A stretch of 64,000 bases of DNA from Streptomyces justiciae (lineage in GTDB: Bacteria > Actinomycetota > Actinomycetes > Streptomycetales > Streptomycetaceae): assembly GCF_015163075.1 (NCBI RefSeq), contig NZ_JADDXU010000003.1, forward strand, positions 496,001 through 560,000, read 5' to 3'. Of this stretch, positions 10,011 through 18,683 are shown piece by piece. The notes below the pieces were generated by a model. The model made no database searches, was not told where the DNA came from, and saw only the letters and a program-made list of their open reading frames with translations. Positions within the stretch are counted from its first letter, which is position 1, and each line of letters begins with the position of its first letter. The translations under genes and the position numbers were made by a program.

Positions 10011-11159
10011 GTGACCGTGGAGAGCACTGCCGCGCGCAAGCCGCGACGCAGCGCCGGGACCAAAAAGTCCCCGAGCACCGAGCCCGAACTGGTTCAGCTG
10101 CTGACGCCCGAGGGCAAGCGCGTCAAGAACGCCGCCTACGACAAGTACGTCGCCGGCATCACCCCTGATGAGCTGCGTGGTCTGTACCGCGACATGGTGC
10201 TCACCCGCCGATTCGACGCCGAGGCCACTTCCCTGCAGCGGCAGGGCGAGCTGGGCCTGTGGGCGTCGCTGCTCGGCCAGGAGGCCGCCCAGATCGGCTC
10301 CGGCCGGGCCACCCGCGAGGACGACTACGTCTTCCCGACCTACCGCGAGCACGGCGTCGCCTGGTGCCGCGGCGTCCCGCCGGAGAACCTGCTGGGCATG
10401 TTCCGCGGCGTGAACAACGGCGGCTGGGACCCCAACAGCAACAACTTCCAGCTCTACACGATCGTCATCGGCTCCCAGACGCTGCACGCCACCGGCTACG
10501 CAATGGGCATCACCAAGGACGGCGCGGACAGCGCGGTCATCGCCTACTTCGGCGACGGTGCCTCCAGCCAGGGCGACGTCGCCGAGTCGTTCACCTTCTC
10601 CGCGGTCTACAACGCGCCGGTCGTGTTCTTCTGCCAGAACAACCAGTGGGCGATCTCCGAGCCGACCGAGAAGCAGACCCGCGTCCCGCTCTACCAGCGC
10701 GCCCAGGGCTTCGGCTTCCCCGGCGTCCGCGTGGACGGCAACGACGTGCTGGCCTGCCTCGCGGTGACGAAGTGGGCGCTGGAGCGCGCCCGCGCCGGCG
10801 AGGGCCCCACCCTGGTCGAGGCGTTCACCTACCGGATGGGCGCCCACACCACCTCCGACGACCCGACCCGCTACCGCGGTGACGAGGAGCGCCAGGCCTG
10901 GGAGGCCAAGGACCCGATCCTGCGCCTTCGCCGGTACCTGGAGGCCTCAAACCACGCGGACGAGGGATTTTTCGCGGAACTCGAGGCCGAGAGCGAGGCG
11001 TTGGGCAGGCGAGTGCGCGAAGCGGTCCGTGCCATGCCGGACCCGGACCACTTCGCCATCTTCGAGCACGCGTATGCGGACGGACATGCGCTGGTCGACG
11101 AGGAGCGAGCCCAGTTCGCCGCCTACCAGGCGTCGTTCGCTGACGGAGAGGGGGCCTGA
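10011..11159 (+). CDS. bkdA1: Branched-chain 2-oxoacid dehydrogenase E1 alpha subunit
   Basis: E1 alpha of a thiamine-diphosphate-dependent dehydrogenase that decarboxylates branched 2-oxoacids from Val, Leu and Ile. In 382 residues it has the ThDP/Mg motif GDGASSQGDVAESF ... CQNNQ (about 180-220) and the regulatory loop region MGAHTTSDDPTRYRGDEE. The basic, Ala/Lys/Pro-rich N-terminus (1-40) looks unstructured. GTG start at 10011 with GGAGGAGCACAC upstream. It is first of three tightly packed genes with E1 beta and E2. A pyruvate dehydrogenase role is possible, but heteromeric alpha/beta E1 with this E2 is the usual branched-chain form in Streptomyces. Confidence 0.9.
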   Translation: MTVESTAARKPRRSAGTKKSPSTEPELVQLLTPEGKRVKNAAYDKYVAGITPDELRGLYRDMVLTRRFDAEATSLQRQGELGLWASLLGQEAAQIGSGRATREDDYVFPTYREHGVAWCRGVPPENLLGMFRGVNNGGWDPNSNNFQLYTIVIGSQTLHATGYAMGITKDGADSAVIAYFGDGASSQGDVAESFTFSAVYNAPVVFFCQNNQWAISEPTEKQTRVPLYQRAQGFGFPGVRVDGNDVLACLAVTKWALERARAGEGPTLVEAFTYRMGAHTTSDDPTRYRGDEERQAWEAKDPILRLRRYLEASNHADEGFFAELEAESEALGRRVREAVRAMPDPDHFAIFEHAYADGHALVDEERAQFAAYQASFADGEGA

Positions 11160-11160
11160 C

Positions 11161-12165
11161 ATGGCGACCGAGACTTCCAAGGCTGTGACATCCAAGACCA
11201 TGGCTCTGGCCAAGGCGATCAACGAGTCACTGCGCCGCGCCCTGGAGACCGACCCCAAGGTCCTGGTCATGGGCGAGGACGTCGGCAAGCTCGGCGGCGT
11301 CTTCCGTGTGACGGACGGTCTGCAGAAGGACTTCGGCGAGAGCCGCGTCATCGACACCCCGCTCGCCGAGTCCGGCATCGTCGGCACCGCGATCGGCCTC
11401 GCGCTGCGCGGCTACCGCCCGGTGGTGGAGATCCAGTTCGACGGCTTCGTCTTCCCGGCCTACGACCAGATCGTCACCCAGCTCGCGAAGATGCACGCCC
11501 GCTCGCTGGGCAAGGTCAAGCTTCCCGTCGTCATCCGCATCCCCTACGGCGGCGGCATCGGCGCGGTCGAGCACCACTCGGAGTCGCCCGAGGCGCTCTT
11601 CGCGCACGTGGCGGGCCTGAAGATCGTCTCGCCGTCCAACTCCTCCGACGCGTACTGGATGATGCAGCAGGCCATCCAGAGCGACGACCCGGTGATCTTC
11701 TTCGAGCCCAAGCGCCGCTACTGGGACAAGGGCGAGGTCAACACCGAGGCCATCCCCGGCCCGCTCCACAAGGCCCAGGTGGTCCGTGAGGGCACGGATC
11801 TGACGCTGGTGGCGTACGGCCCGATGGTGAAGACCTGCCTGGAGGTCGCGGACGCCGCGGCCGAGGAGGGCCGCAACCTGGAGGTCCTGGACCTGCGCTC
11901 GGTGTCCCCGCTGGACTTCGACGCGATCCAGACCTCGGTCGAGAAGACCCGCCGCCTGGTCGTGGTCCACGAGGCGCCGGTGTTCTTCGGCTCGGGCGCC
12001 GAGATCGCCGCCCGCATCACGGAGCGCTGCTACTACCACCTGGAGGCCCCGGTGCTCAGGGTCGGCGGCTACCACGCCCCGTACCCGCCGGCCCGCCTGG
12101 AGGAGGAGTACCTGCCGGGCCTGGACCGGGTGCTCGACGCCGTCGACCGTGCCCTGGCGTACTGA
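11161..12165 (+). CDS. bkdB1: Branched-chain 2-oxoacid dehydrogenase E1 beta subunit
   Basis: 334 residues, a transketolase-type pyrimidine-binding domain (about 10-185, VLVMGEDVGKLGGVFRVTDGL, DTPLAESGIVGTAIGLAL, PVVIRIPYGGGIGAVEHHS) followed by the C-terminal transketolase domain (LTLVAYGPMVKTCLEVA). Together with BkdA1 it forms the alpha2beta2 E1. The ATG at 11161 directly follows the bkdA1 stop (1-nt gap), which implies translational coupling. It is closely similar to BkdB2 (24087-25091) in the same window. Confidence 0.92.
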   Translation: MATETSKAVTSKTMALAKAINESLRRALETDPKVLVMGEDVGKLGGVFRVTDGLQKDFGESRVIDTPLAESGIVGTAIGLALRGYRPVVEIQFDGFVFPAYDQIVTQLAKMHARSLGKVKLPVVIRIPYGGGIGAVEHHSESPEALFAHVAGLKIVSPSNSSDAYWMMQQAIQSDDPVIFFEPKRRYWDKGEVNTEAIPGPLHKAQVVREGTDLTLVAYGPMVKTCLEVADAAAEEGRNLEVLDLRSVSPLDFDAIQTSVEKTRRLVVVHEAPVFFGSGAEIAARITERCYYHLEAPVLRVGGYHAPYPPARLEEEYLPGLDRVLDAVDRALAY

Positions 12166-12175
12166 GGAGAGGGTC

Positions 12176-13594
12176 GTGACGACGATGACGGAAGCGTCCG
12201 TACGCGAGTTCAAAATGCCCGACGTGGGCGAGGGCCTCACCGAGGCCGAGATCCTCAAGTGGTACGTGCAGCCCGGTGACAAGGTCACCGACGGCCAGGT
12301 GGTGTGCGAGGTCGAGACCGCCAAGGCGGCCGTCGAACTGCCCATCCCCTACGACGGTGTCGTCCGGGAACTCCACTTCCCCGAGGGCACCACGGTCGAC
12401 GTGGGCACATCGATCATCGCCGTGGACGTCTCGGGCGGGGCGGCCCCCGCCGAGGCACCGGCCCCGGCAGCCGCACCCGCTGCCGAGCCCGAGAAGAAGC
12501 CCGAGGGACGCCAGCCCGTCCTCGTGGGTTACGGCGTCGCCGCGTCCTCGACGAAGCGCCGCCCCCGCAAGGGCCCCCAGATCCCGGTCCAGGAGGCCTC
12601 GACAGCGATCCAGACCGAGCTGAACGGCCACGGGGCCGCGGCGGCCGTACGGCCGTCCCCGCCGGCCGTACAGCCCGCCCCGCCGGTCCAGGAGCGCCCG
12701 CTGGCCAAGCCGCCGGTGCGCAAGCTGGCCAAGGATCTCGGCGTCGACCTGACGACGGTCACCCCGACCGGCCCCGACGGCATCATCACGCGCGAGGACG
12801 TCCACGCGGCGGCGGCCCCGGCACCGGAGGCAGCCCCGACACCGGCACCGGCGCCCGCCCAGGCCCCCGCGCCCCTGCCGACGTACGACACCGCGCGCGA
12901 GACCCGCGTCCCCGTCAAGGGCGTCCGCAAGGCGACGGCGGCGGCGATGGTCGGCTCGGCGTTCACCGCGCCGCATGTCACGGAGTTCGTGACCGTCGAC
13001 GTGACCCGGACCATGAAGCTGGTCGAGGAGCTCAAGCAGGACAAGGACATGCAGGGGCTGCGGGTCAACCCGCTGCTGCTGATCGCCAAGGCCCTGCTGG
13101 TCGCGATCAAGCGCAACCCCGAGGTCAACGCGTCCTGGGACGAGGGCAACCAGGAGATCGTGCTCAAGCACTACGTGAACCTGGGCATCGCCGCCGCCAC
13201 CCCGCGCGGCCTGATCGTCCCGAACATCAAGGACGCCCACGCCAAGACGCTGCCGCAACTGGCCGAGTCGCTCGGCGAGTTGGTGGCGACCGCGCGCGAG
13301 GGCAAGACCTCCCCGGCCGCGATGCAGGGCGGCACGGTGACGATCACCAACGTCGGCGTCTTCGGCGTCGACACCGGCACCCCCATCCTCAACCCCGGCG
13401 AGTCCGCGATCCTCGCGGTCGGCGCGATCAAGCTCCAGCCGTGGGTCCACAAGGGCAAGGTGAAGCCGCGTCAGGTCACCACGCTGGCGCTCAGCTTCGA
13501 CCACCGCCTGGTGGACGGGGAGCTGGGCTCCAAGGTGCTCGCGGACGTGGCGGCGATCCTGGAGCAGCCCAAGCGGCTGATCACCTGGGCGTGA
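12176..13594 (+). CDS. bkdC1: Branched-chain 2-oxoacid dehydrogenase E2 (dihydrolipoamide acyltransferase)
   Basis: 472 residues with three domains: lipoyl (about 5-85, lipoyl-Lys in EVETAKAAVELP), peripheral subunit-binding (about 178-215, PPVRKLAKDLGVDLTTVTPTGPDGIITRED) and catalytic acyltransferase (about 240-470, active-site FDHRLVDGE). Pro/Ala-rich linkers separate them. The E2 core moves the acyl group from lipoate to CoA; E3 is not encoded nearby. GTG at 12176 lies 4-5 nt after GAGGAGAGG, so it is preferred over ATG 12185. It ends the operon, before a hairpin. Confidence 0.92.
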   Translation: MTTMTEASVREFKMPDVGEGLTEAEILKWYVQPGDKVTDGQVVCEVETAKAAVELPIPYDGVVRELHFPEGTTVDVGTSIIAVDVSGGAAPAEAPAPAAAPAAEPEKKPEGRQPVLVGYGVAASSTKRRPRKGPQIPVQEASTAIQTELNGHGAAAAVRPSPPAVQPAPPVQERPLAKPPVRKLAKDLGVDLTTVTPTGPDGIITREDVHAAAAPAPEAAPTPAPAPAQAPAPLPTYDTARETRVPVKGVRKATAAAMVGSAFTAPHVTEFVTVDVTRTMKLVEELKQDKDMQGLRVNPLLLIAKALLVAIKRNPEVNASWDEGNQEIVLKHYVNLGIAAATPRGLIVPNIKDAHAKTLPQLAESLGELVATAREGKTSPAAMQGGTVTITNVGVFGVDTGTPILNPGESAILAVGAIKLQPWVHKGKVKPRQVTTLALSFDHRLVDGELGSKVLADVAAILEQPKRLITWA

Positions 13595-13603
13595 GACATG
13601 AGT

Positions 13604-13637
13604 GAAGGGGCCGGCGTCCGCTGACGTCGGCCCCTTC
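13604..13637. terminator. Hairpin after bkdC1, shared with convergent bpa
   Basis: A 15-bp stem with one G-T pair (GAAGGGGCCGGCGTC ... GACGTCGGCCCCTTC) and a 4-nt loop lies between the bkdC1 stop and the convergent bpa stop. Confidence 0.8.
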
Positions 13638-13648
13638 TCGTCACATGT

Positions 13649-14185
13649 CTACAGGTACGGCCCGCCGGAGCGGCCGCCCGGGTGCCCGTCCTCGCCCTCG
13701 TGGCCCACGCCCGGCGGCAGCGCCCGGCGCATCTGCTCCAACTGGGCCCGCGCGGCCATCTGCTGGGCGAACAACGTGGTCTGGATGCCGTGGAAGAGGC
13801 CCTCCAGCCAGCCGACCAACTGGGCCTGCGCGATCCGCAGTTCGGCGTCGCTCGGGGTCGCCCCCTCCGTGAAGGGCAGGGAGAGCCGCTCCAGCTCCTC
13901 GACCAGCTCCGGCGCCAGACCGTCCTCCAGCTCCTTGACCGAGCTGCGGTGGATCTCCTTCAGCCGGACCCGGCTGGCCTCGTCCAGAGGAGCCGCGCGC
14001 ACCTCCTCCAGCAACTGCTTGATCATGCTGCCGATCCGCATGACCTTGGCGGGCTGCTCCACCATGTCCGTCACCGGAAGCTCGCGGGAGTCCTCGTCCC
14101 CGGTGCCGCCGAGCGCCATTCCGTCCTGGCCCACGACCAGGATCTGCGGCTGCTCGGACGACCGTTCGTTCCTCGGCATCTCCAT
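13649..14185 (-). CDS. bpa: Bacterial proteasome activator (Bpa, DUF2587)
   Basis: 178 residues matching the ATP-independent ring activator of the actinobacterial 20S proteasome. The helical core is recognisable (about 48-140: KVMRIGSMIKQLLEEVRAAP, EIHRSSVKELEDGLAPELVEELERL, LRIAQAQLVGWLEGLFHGIQT). The C-terminus ends in GPYL, close to the GQYL tail that inserts into the 20S alpha-ring pockets in the mycobacterial protein. ATG 14185 is preferred; an upstream GTG (14203) and the internal ATG 14179 are alternatives. It probably feeds damaged proteins to the proteasome. No proteasome genes are in the window. Confidence 0.9.
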   Translation of the reverse strand: MEMPRNERSSEQPQILVVGQDGMALGGTGDEDSRELPVTDMVEQPAKVMRIGSMIKQLLEEVRAAPLDEASRVRLKEIHRSSVKELEDGLAPELVEELERLSLPFTEGATPSDAELRIAQAQLVGWLEGLFHGIQTTLFAQQMAARAQLEQMRRALPPGVGHEGEDGHPGGRSGGPYL

Positions 14186-14271
14186 GCCGCCATTCTCTCG
14201 CACCCGTACACCTCATCACTGGGGTGCCCCCGGTGGAGGGTGATCCACCGTTTACGGGGTGGGAGATTGCC

Positions 14272-14823
14272 TCAGCTGTCCGGATTCGGAGCCTGTGTCA
14301 TCCGCAGCAGCCGGGCCTCACAGTGGTCCAGCCACCGCAGCTCGGCCTCCGTGTGGCAGACCTGCTGCTCCAGCACCAGCAGCCGGGCCACCTCGTCCGG
14401 ATGCTCGGGGGCCCGCGCCAGCGCCTCCGCCCGGGCCCGCACATGGTGGTGCAGGGCCCGGGACACATGCCGGCGCTGGACGTCGACGACCGCCCGTACG
14501 TCGGCGCCGGGCACGCCGACCGCCATCACCAGCTTGATCGCCAGCTCGTCGCGCGGCGGGCTGCCCCGCTCCACCGGCCGCGCGAACCACGCCCGCACCT
14601 CCGCGCGGCCCGCCTCCGTGAGCCCGTACAGCGCCCGCCCGGCCTCGTCCGCGCCCTCCTGCACCACCATCCCGTCCCGCTCCAGACGGCCGAGGGTCGT
14701 GTAGACCTGCCCGATGTTCAGCGGCCAGGTCCCGCCCGTGCGCGCCTCGAACTCGGAGCGCAGCCGTGAGCCGTAGCGGGGGCCGTGTTCCAGCAGCGCC
14801 AGCAGTCCGTGCCGTATCGACAT
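14272..14823 (-). CDS. PadR-family transcriptional regulator
   Basis: 183 residues. An N-terminal winged helix (MSIRHGLLALLEHGPRYGSRLRSEFE ... LNIGQVYTTLGRLERDGMV) is typical of PadR repressors, and a C-terminal helical dimerisation segment (HVSRALHHHVRARAEAL) completes it. PadR regulators often control adjacent transport or stress genes. It is divergent from the surface-protein gene at 14902 with about 80 bp between, so that promoter is the likeliest local target (inference). Confidence 0.9.
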   Translation of the reverse strand: MSIRHGLLALLEHGPRYGSRLRSEFEARTGGTWPLNIGQVYTTLGRLERDGMVVQEGADEAGRALYGLTEAGRAEVRAWFARPVERGSPPRDELAIKLVMAVGVPGADVRAVVDVQRRHVSRALHHHVRARAEALARAPEHPDEVARLLVLEQQVCHTEAELRWLDHCEARLLRMTQAPNPDS

Positions 14824-14901
14824 ACCCGGATTGTGCGGCCGGTTCGGCCCGGCGGCGGTACCCGTAATGCCGGAATCGCGGGGTGGTGTGACGCTGGTGC
14901 T

Positions 14902-15615
14902 GTGACGGGATGGCTGCGCACGGTGCGCACGACGGGACTGCTGATCGCCCTCGGAGCGGGCGGGGCGCTGCTGCCGTACGACGCGATGGCTTCGCCCGCC
15001 GATCCGACGCCGGGGGTGCAAGCGTCTGGCGCGGCGAGCGCCCCCGCGGGGCAGGGGCGGGAGCATGGCGAAGGGCGGGGGCGGCCGGGGCCGGGCGGTG
15101 CAGCGACGCCCACCAGCCGTCCCACCGACGGTGCCGCCACTCTCGTACCGGACACCGACAGCCCCCGGCGAACCGCCTCACCGCGGCCCTCCGCCGCACC
15201 GCCGCGCCATGGACAGCCGGTCGTCCCGCGCACCGGGCCGTCCCGGGCCGGGAGCAGCGCGGGTGAGGGGCGGGAGCGTCCGGGTCGGCAGGAGGAGAAC
15301 CCTGGGGCATCGGAGACGGAGGCGGAGGCGAGTGCCGATGCCGGTGCGGATGAGGACGGTGAGCGGCAGGACTTTGGGGTGCCCGACGAGGGCATCGCGG
15401 ACGGCGGTGTGACGGACGAGGGGGCGGGCCGCGCGACGGACGGCGCCGCCACCGTCGTACCGGAAGCCACGCGGCAGCCGGTCGGGCAGGCCGTCGGCCA
15501 GGAGCGACCGCCGACCGAGCCCGTCCTGCGCATCCTGCCGCTCGGCAGCGGGCTGGTGCTGATCGGGCTCGGCCTGGGGCTCGCCCTGCTCGGGGTGCGT
15601 CTGCGCCGCGGCTGA
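14902..15615 (+). CDS. Secreted low-complexity protein with sorting-signal-like C-terminus
   Basis: 237 residues. An N-terminal signal-like segment (VRTTGLLIALGAGGALLPYDAMA) is followed by about 160 residues rich in P, G, A, S, E, D and R. Two similar islets (TDGAATLVPDTDSPRR and TDGAATVVPEATRQ) are probably a duplicated unit. The C-terminus is LPLGSG, a hydrophobic stretch and a final RLRRG, the layout of a sortase signal, though with G where T is usual. The GTG at 14902 sits right before the signal peptide. Function unknown; probably a wall- or membrane-anchored spacer protein. Confidence 0.65.
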   Translation: MTGWLRTVRTTGLLIALGAGGALLPYDAMASPADPTPGVQASGAASAPAGQGREHGEGRGRPGPGGAATPTSRPTDGAATLVPDTDSPRRTASPRPSAAPPRHGQPVVPRTGPSRAGSSAGEGRERPGRQEENPGASETEAEASADAGADEDGERQDFGVPDEGIADGGVTDEGAGRATDGAATVVPEATRQPVGQAVGQERPPTEPVLRILPLGSGLVLIGLGLGLALLGVRLRRG

Positions 15616-15660
15616 CGGCGGACGCTCCCGGCTCCGTTCGGCCTGTCCTGTGTGACCGAC

Positions 15661-16641
15661 CTATTCGACGACCAGCAGGACCTTCCCCACGTGGCCGCTC
15701 TCCTCCACCACCCGGTGGGCCGCCGCCGCGTCGCTCATCGGGAGTTCGCGGTCGATGACCGGGCGGATGTGGCCGCCGTCGAGCAGGGGCCAGACGTGTT
15801 CGCGTACGGCCGCCACGATCGCCGTCTTCTCGCTGAGCGGGCGGGCGCGCAGGGTGGTCGCGCTGATGGCCGCGCGCTTGCCGAGCAGCGCGCCGATGTT
15901 CAGCTCGCCCTTGGTGCCGCCCTGGAGGCCGATGATCGCGAGGCGGCCGTTGACCGCGAGGGCCCGGACGTTGCGGTCCAGGTACTTCGCGCCCATGTTG
16001 TCGAGGATGACGTCGGCCCCCGCGCCGTCCGTGGCCGCCTTGAGCTCGGCCACGAAGTCCTGCTCCCTGTAGTTGATCAGGATGTCGGCGCCGAGCTCCG
16101 CGCAGTGGTCCAGCTTCTCCTTCGTGCCCGCCGTGACGGCGACCTTCGCGCCCACGGCCTTCGCGAGCTGGATCGCCATCGTGCCGATGCCGCTGGAGCC
16201 GCCGTGCACGAGCACCGTCTCCCCGGGGCGCAGGTGGGCGATCATGAAGACGTTCGACCAGACCGTGCAGGCCACCTCGGGCAGCGCGGCGGCGTGCTTC
16301 AGGTCGACCCCCTTGGGCACCGGCAGCAGCTGGCCCGCCGGGACGACGACCTTCTCGGCGTAGCCGCCGCCGGAGAGCAGCGCGCACACCTCGTCGCCGA
16401 CGGCCCAGCCGGACACCCCGGTGCCGAGCCCGGCGATCCGGCCGGAGCACTCCAGGCCGGGGTAGGGGGAGGCGCCGGGCGGCGGGTCGTAGAAGCCCTG
16501 CCGTTGCACGATGTCGGCCCGGTTGACGGCACTGGCCACCACCTCGACCAATACCTCACCCTCACCGGGCACCGGGTCGGGGACCTCGTCCCACGACAGC
16601 ACCTCGGGCCCACCAGATTCGGGAATCGTGATCGCACGCAT
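15661..16641 (-). CDS. Zinc-free MDR-type NAD(P)H:quinone oxidoreductase
   Basis: 326 residues of the medium-chain reductase/dehydrogenase family, quinone reductase branch. There is a GroES-like N-terminal half (VEVVASAVNRADIVQRQGFYDPPPG, PGLECSGRIAGLG, GDEVCALL) and a Rossmann half with the nucleotide loop VLVHGGSSGIGTMAIQLAK (about 145-163). The C-terminal GHVGKVLLVV is typical. The Cys/His ligands of the structural zinc are absent. It would catalyse NADPH-dependent reduction of quinones or enones. The ATG at 16641 starts the usual MRAITIPESGGPEVL. It stands alone. Confidence 0.88.
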   Translation of the reverse strand: MRAITIPESGGPEVLSWDEVPDPVPGEGEVLVEVVASAVNRADIVQRQGFYDPPPGASPYPGLECSGRIAGLGTGVSGWAVGDEVCALLSGGGYAEKVVVPAGQLLPVPKGVDLKHAAALPEVACTVWSNVFMIAHLRPGETVLVHGGSSGIGTMAIQLAKAVGAKVAVTAGTKEKLDHCAELGADILINYREQDFVAELKAATDGAGADVILDNMGAKYLDRNVRALAVNGRLAIIGLQGGTKGELNIGALLGKRAAISATTLRARPLSEKTAIVAAVREHVWPLLDGGHIRPVIDRELPMSDAAAAHRVVEESGHVGKVLLVVE

Positions 16642-16824
16642 GGGGGCGACGCTACTCCTCGGTCTCCGGTCCCAGGTCACTCGGCCTTTTGACGGGGCCA
16701 CCCGGAAATCCCTGTGCGGCACCGATGAGTTTGCGCGACCGTAAAGGTCTCCCCATGCGTAGCCCAAGCACGCTCCAGCCCACAGCGCCTGTACGGCCCA
16801 CAGCACGCGGAAGGACACCCCACC

Positions 16825-17826
16825 ATGAGCCAGCACACCTCCGGCCTGGCCATCGAGACCGCGGGACTGGTGAAGACGTTCGGTGAGACCCGGGCCGTCG
16901 ACGGAGTCGACCTCGCCGTCCCGGCCGGCACGGTCTACGGCGTCCTCGGTCCGAACGGCGCCGGCAAGACGACCACCGTGAAGATGCTCGCCACCCTGCT
17001 CCGACCCGACGGCGGCGAGGCCCACGTCTTCGGCCACGACGTGGTCCGCGAGGCCGACGAGGTGCGCGGCAGGGTGAGCCTCACCGGCCAGTACGCCTCC
17101 GTCGACGAGGACCTCACCGGCCTGGAGAACCTGGTCCTGCTCGGCCGCCTCCTCGGCCACCACAAGAAGGCCGCCCGGCTGCGGGCCGGGCAGCTCCTGG
17201 AGGCCTTCGGGCTGACGGACGCGGCCGCGAAGCAGGTCAAGCACTACTCGGGCGGCATGCGGCGCCGTATCGACATCGCCGCGTCCATCCTCAACACCCC
17301 CGACCTGCTGTTCCTCGACGAGCCGACGACCGGCCTCGACCCGCGCAGCCGCAACCAGGTGTGGGACATCGTGCGCGCGGTCGTCGCCCAGGGCACCACC
17401 GTGCTGCTGACCACGCAGTACCTGGACGAGGCCGACCAGCTGGCGTCCCGGATCGCCGTCATCGACCGCGGCCGGGTGATCGCCGAGGGCACCAAGGGCG
17501 AGCTGAAGGCGTCCGTCGGCGCCGGGTCCGTGCATCTGCGGCTGCGCGATCCGGGGCAGCGGCCGGAGGCGGAGCGGGTGCTGAGGCTCGCGCTCGACAC
17601 GGACGTACAGCAGGAGCCGGACCCGGTGGCGCTCACGGCACGGCTGTCCGGGGCCGGCGACTCCGCGGCCGAACAGGCCTCCCGCGCGCTCGCCGAACTC
17701 GCCCGCACCGGCATCACCGTCGACAACTTCTCGCTGGGCCAGCCCAGCCTGGACGAGGTCTTCCTCGCCCTCACCGGACACGACACCCACGAAGCCCCCG
17801 ACGCGAAGGAAGAGGCGGCGGCATGA
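16825..17826 (+). CDS. ABC transporter ATP-binding protein, DrrA/daunorubicin-resistance type
   Basis: 333 residues. The ATPase domain has Walker [11 protein letters not shown] (about 45-54), Q-loop region [16 protein letters not shown], signature [12 protein letters not shown], Walker [17 protein letters not shown] and switch His region [13 protein letters not shown]. The C-terminal domain (about 235-333) is the DrrA-type extension ending [14 protein letters not shown]. It should energise the permease that follows, whose ATG overlaps its stop. The substrate is unknown; relatives export hydrophobic drugs. It is divergent from the MDR reductase. Confidence 0.92.
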   Translation: MSQHTSGLAIETAGLVKTFGETRAVDGVDLAVPAGTVYGVLGPNGAGKTTTVKMLATLLRPDGGEAHVFGHDVVREADEVRGRVSLTGQYASVDEDLTGLENLVLLGRLLGHHKKAARLRAGQLLEAFGLTDAAAKQVKHYSGGMRRRIDIAASILNTPDLLFLDEPTTGLDPRSRNQVWDIVRAVVAQGTTVLLTTQYLDEADQLASRIAVIDRGRVIAEGTKGELKASVGAGSVHLRLRDPGQRPEAERVLRLALDTDVQQEPDPVALTARLSGAGDSAAEQASRALAELARTGITVDNFSLGQPSLDEVFLALTGHDTHEAPDAKEEAAA

Positions 17827-18671
17827 GCACCGCGACCACCACCGAGGCCAAGGACCTCGCCCCCGTCAGCGCCGAGTCGCTGGCCGCTCTGCTGGTCGCC
17901 GGGGAGCGGCCGCCGCGCCCCAGCGCGCTCTCGGCCTCCCTCACCTTCGGCTGGCGGGCGATCCTCAAGATCAAGCACGTCCCGGAGCAGCTCTTCGACG
18001 TCACCGCGTTCCCGATCATGATGGTGCTGATGTACACGTACCTGTTCGGGGGTGCCCTGGCCGGCTCCCCGAAGGAGTACATCCAGTTCCTGCTGCCGGG
18101 CATCCTGGTGATGTCGGTCGTGATGATCACGATGTACACGGGCGTCTCCGTGAACACCGACATCGAGAAGGGCGTCTTCGACCGGTTCCGGTCGCTGCCG
18201 ATCTGGCGGCCGTCGACGATGGTCGGCTATCTGCTGGGCGACGCCCTGCGCTACACGATCGCGTCGGTCGTGATGCTCGTCGTCGGCATGATCATCGGCT
18301 ACCGCCCGGACGGCGGGGTCGGCGGCGTCCTCGCGGGGATCGCGCTGCTGGTGGCCTTCTCGTTCGCGTTCTCGTGGATCTGGACCATGTTCGGGCTGCT
18401 GCTGCGCACCGAGAAGTCGGTGATGGGCGTCAGCATGATGGTGATCTTCCCGCTGACCTTCCTGTCCAACGTGTTCGTCGACCCGAGGACCATGCCGGGC
18501 TGGCTCCAGGCCTTCGTCAACAACAGCCCGATCACCCATCTGTCCTCGGCCGTACGAGGGCTGATGGCGGGCGACTGGCCCGCCGACGAGGTCGCCTGGT
18601 CGCTGGGGTGGGCGGGCCTGTTCGTCGCCGTCTTCGGACCGATCACCATGCGGCTCTACAACCGCAAGTGA
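17823..18671 (+). CDS. ABC-2 type permease, DrrB type
   Basis: 282 residues with a cytosolic N-terminus of about 50 residues and about six membrane segments ([107 protein letters not shown]). The conserved ABC-2 loop [13 protein letters not shown] is present. Its start codon lies inside the ATPase stop (ATGA), so the two are translationally coupled and form one exporter. Confidence 0.92.
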   Translation: MSTATTTEAKDLAPVSAESLAALLVAGERPPRPSALSASLTFGWRAILKIKHVPEQLFDVTAFPIMMVLMYTYLFGGALAGSPKEYIQFLLPGILVMSVVMITMYTGVSVNTDIEKGVFDRFRSLPIWRPSTMVGYLLGDALRYTIASVVMLVVGMIIGYRPDGGVGGVLAGIALLVAFSFAFSWIWTMFGLLLRTEKSVMGVSMMVIFPLTFLSNVFVDPRTMPGWLQAFVNNSPITHLSSAVRGLMAGDWPADEVAWSLGWAGLFVAVFGPITMRLYNRK

Positions 18672-18683
18672 TCACTCCTGTGC

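Noticed and set aside
12056..13504. 482-codon open frame antisense to bkdC1
   Set aside because: Low-complexity Arg/Gly/Asp/His sequence opposite an unmistakable E2 gene.
15661..17790. 709-codon frame spanning the MDR reductase and antisense of the ABC ATPase
   Set aside because: Only the last 326 codons, from ATG 16641, match a protein family. The rest is antisense to the ATPase gene.
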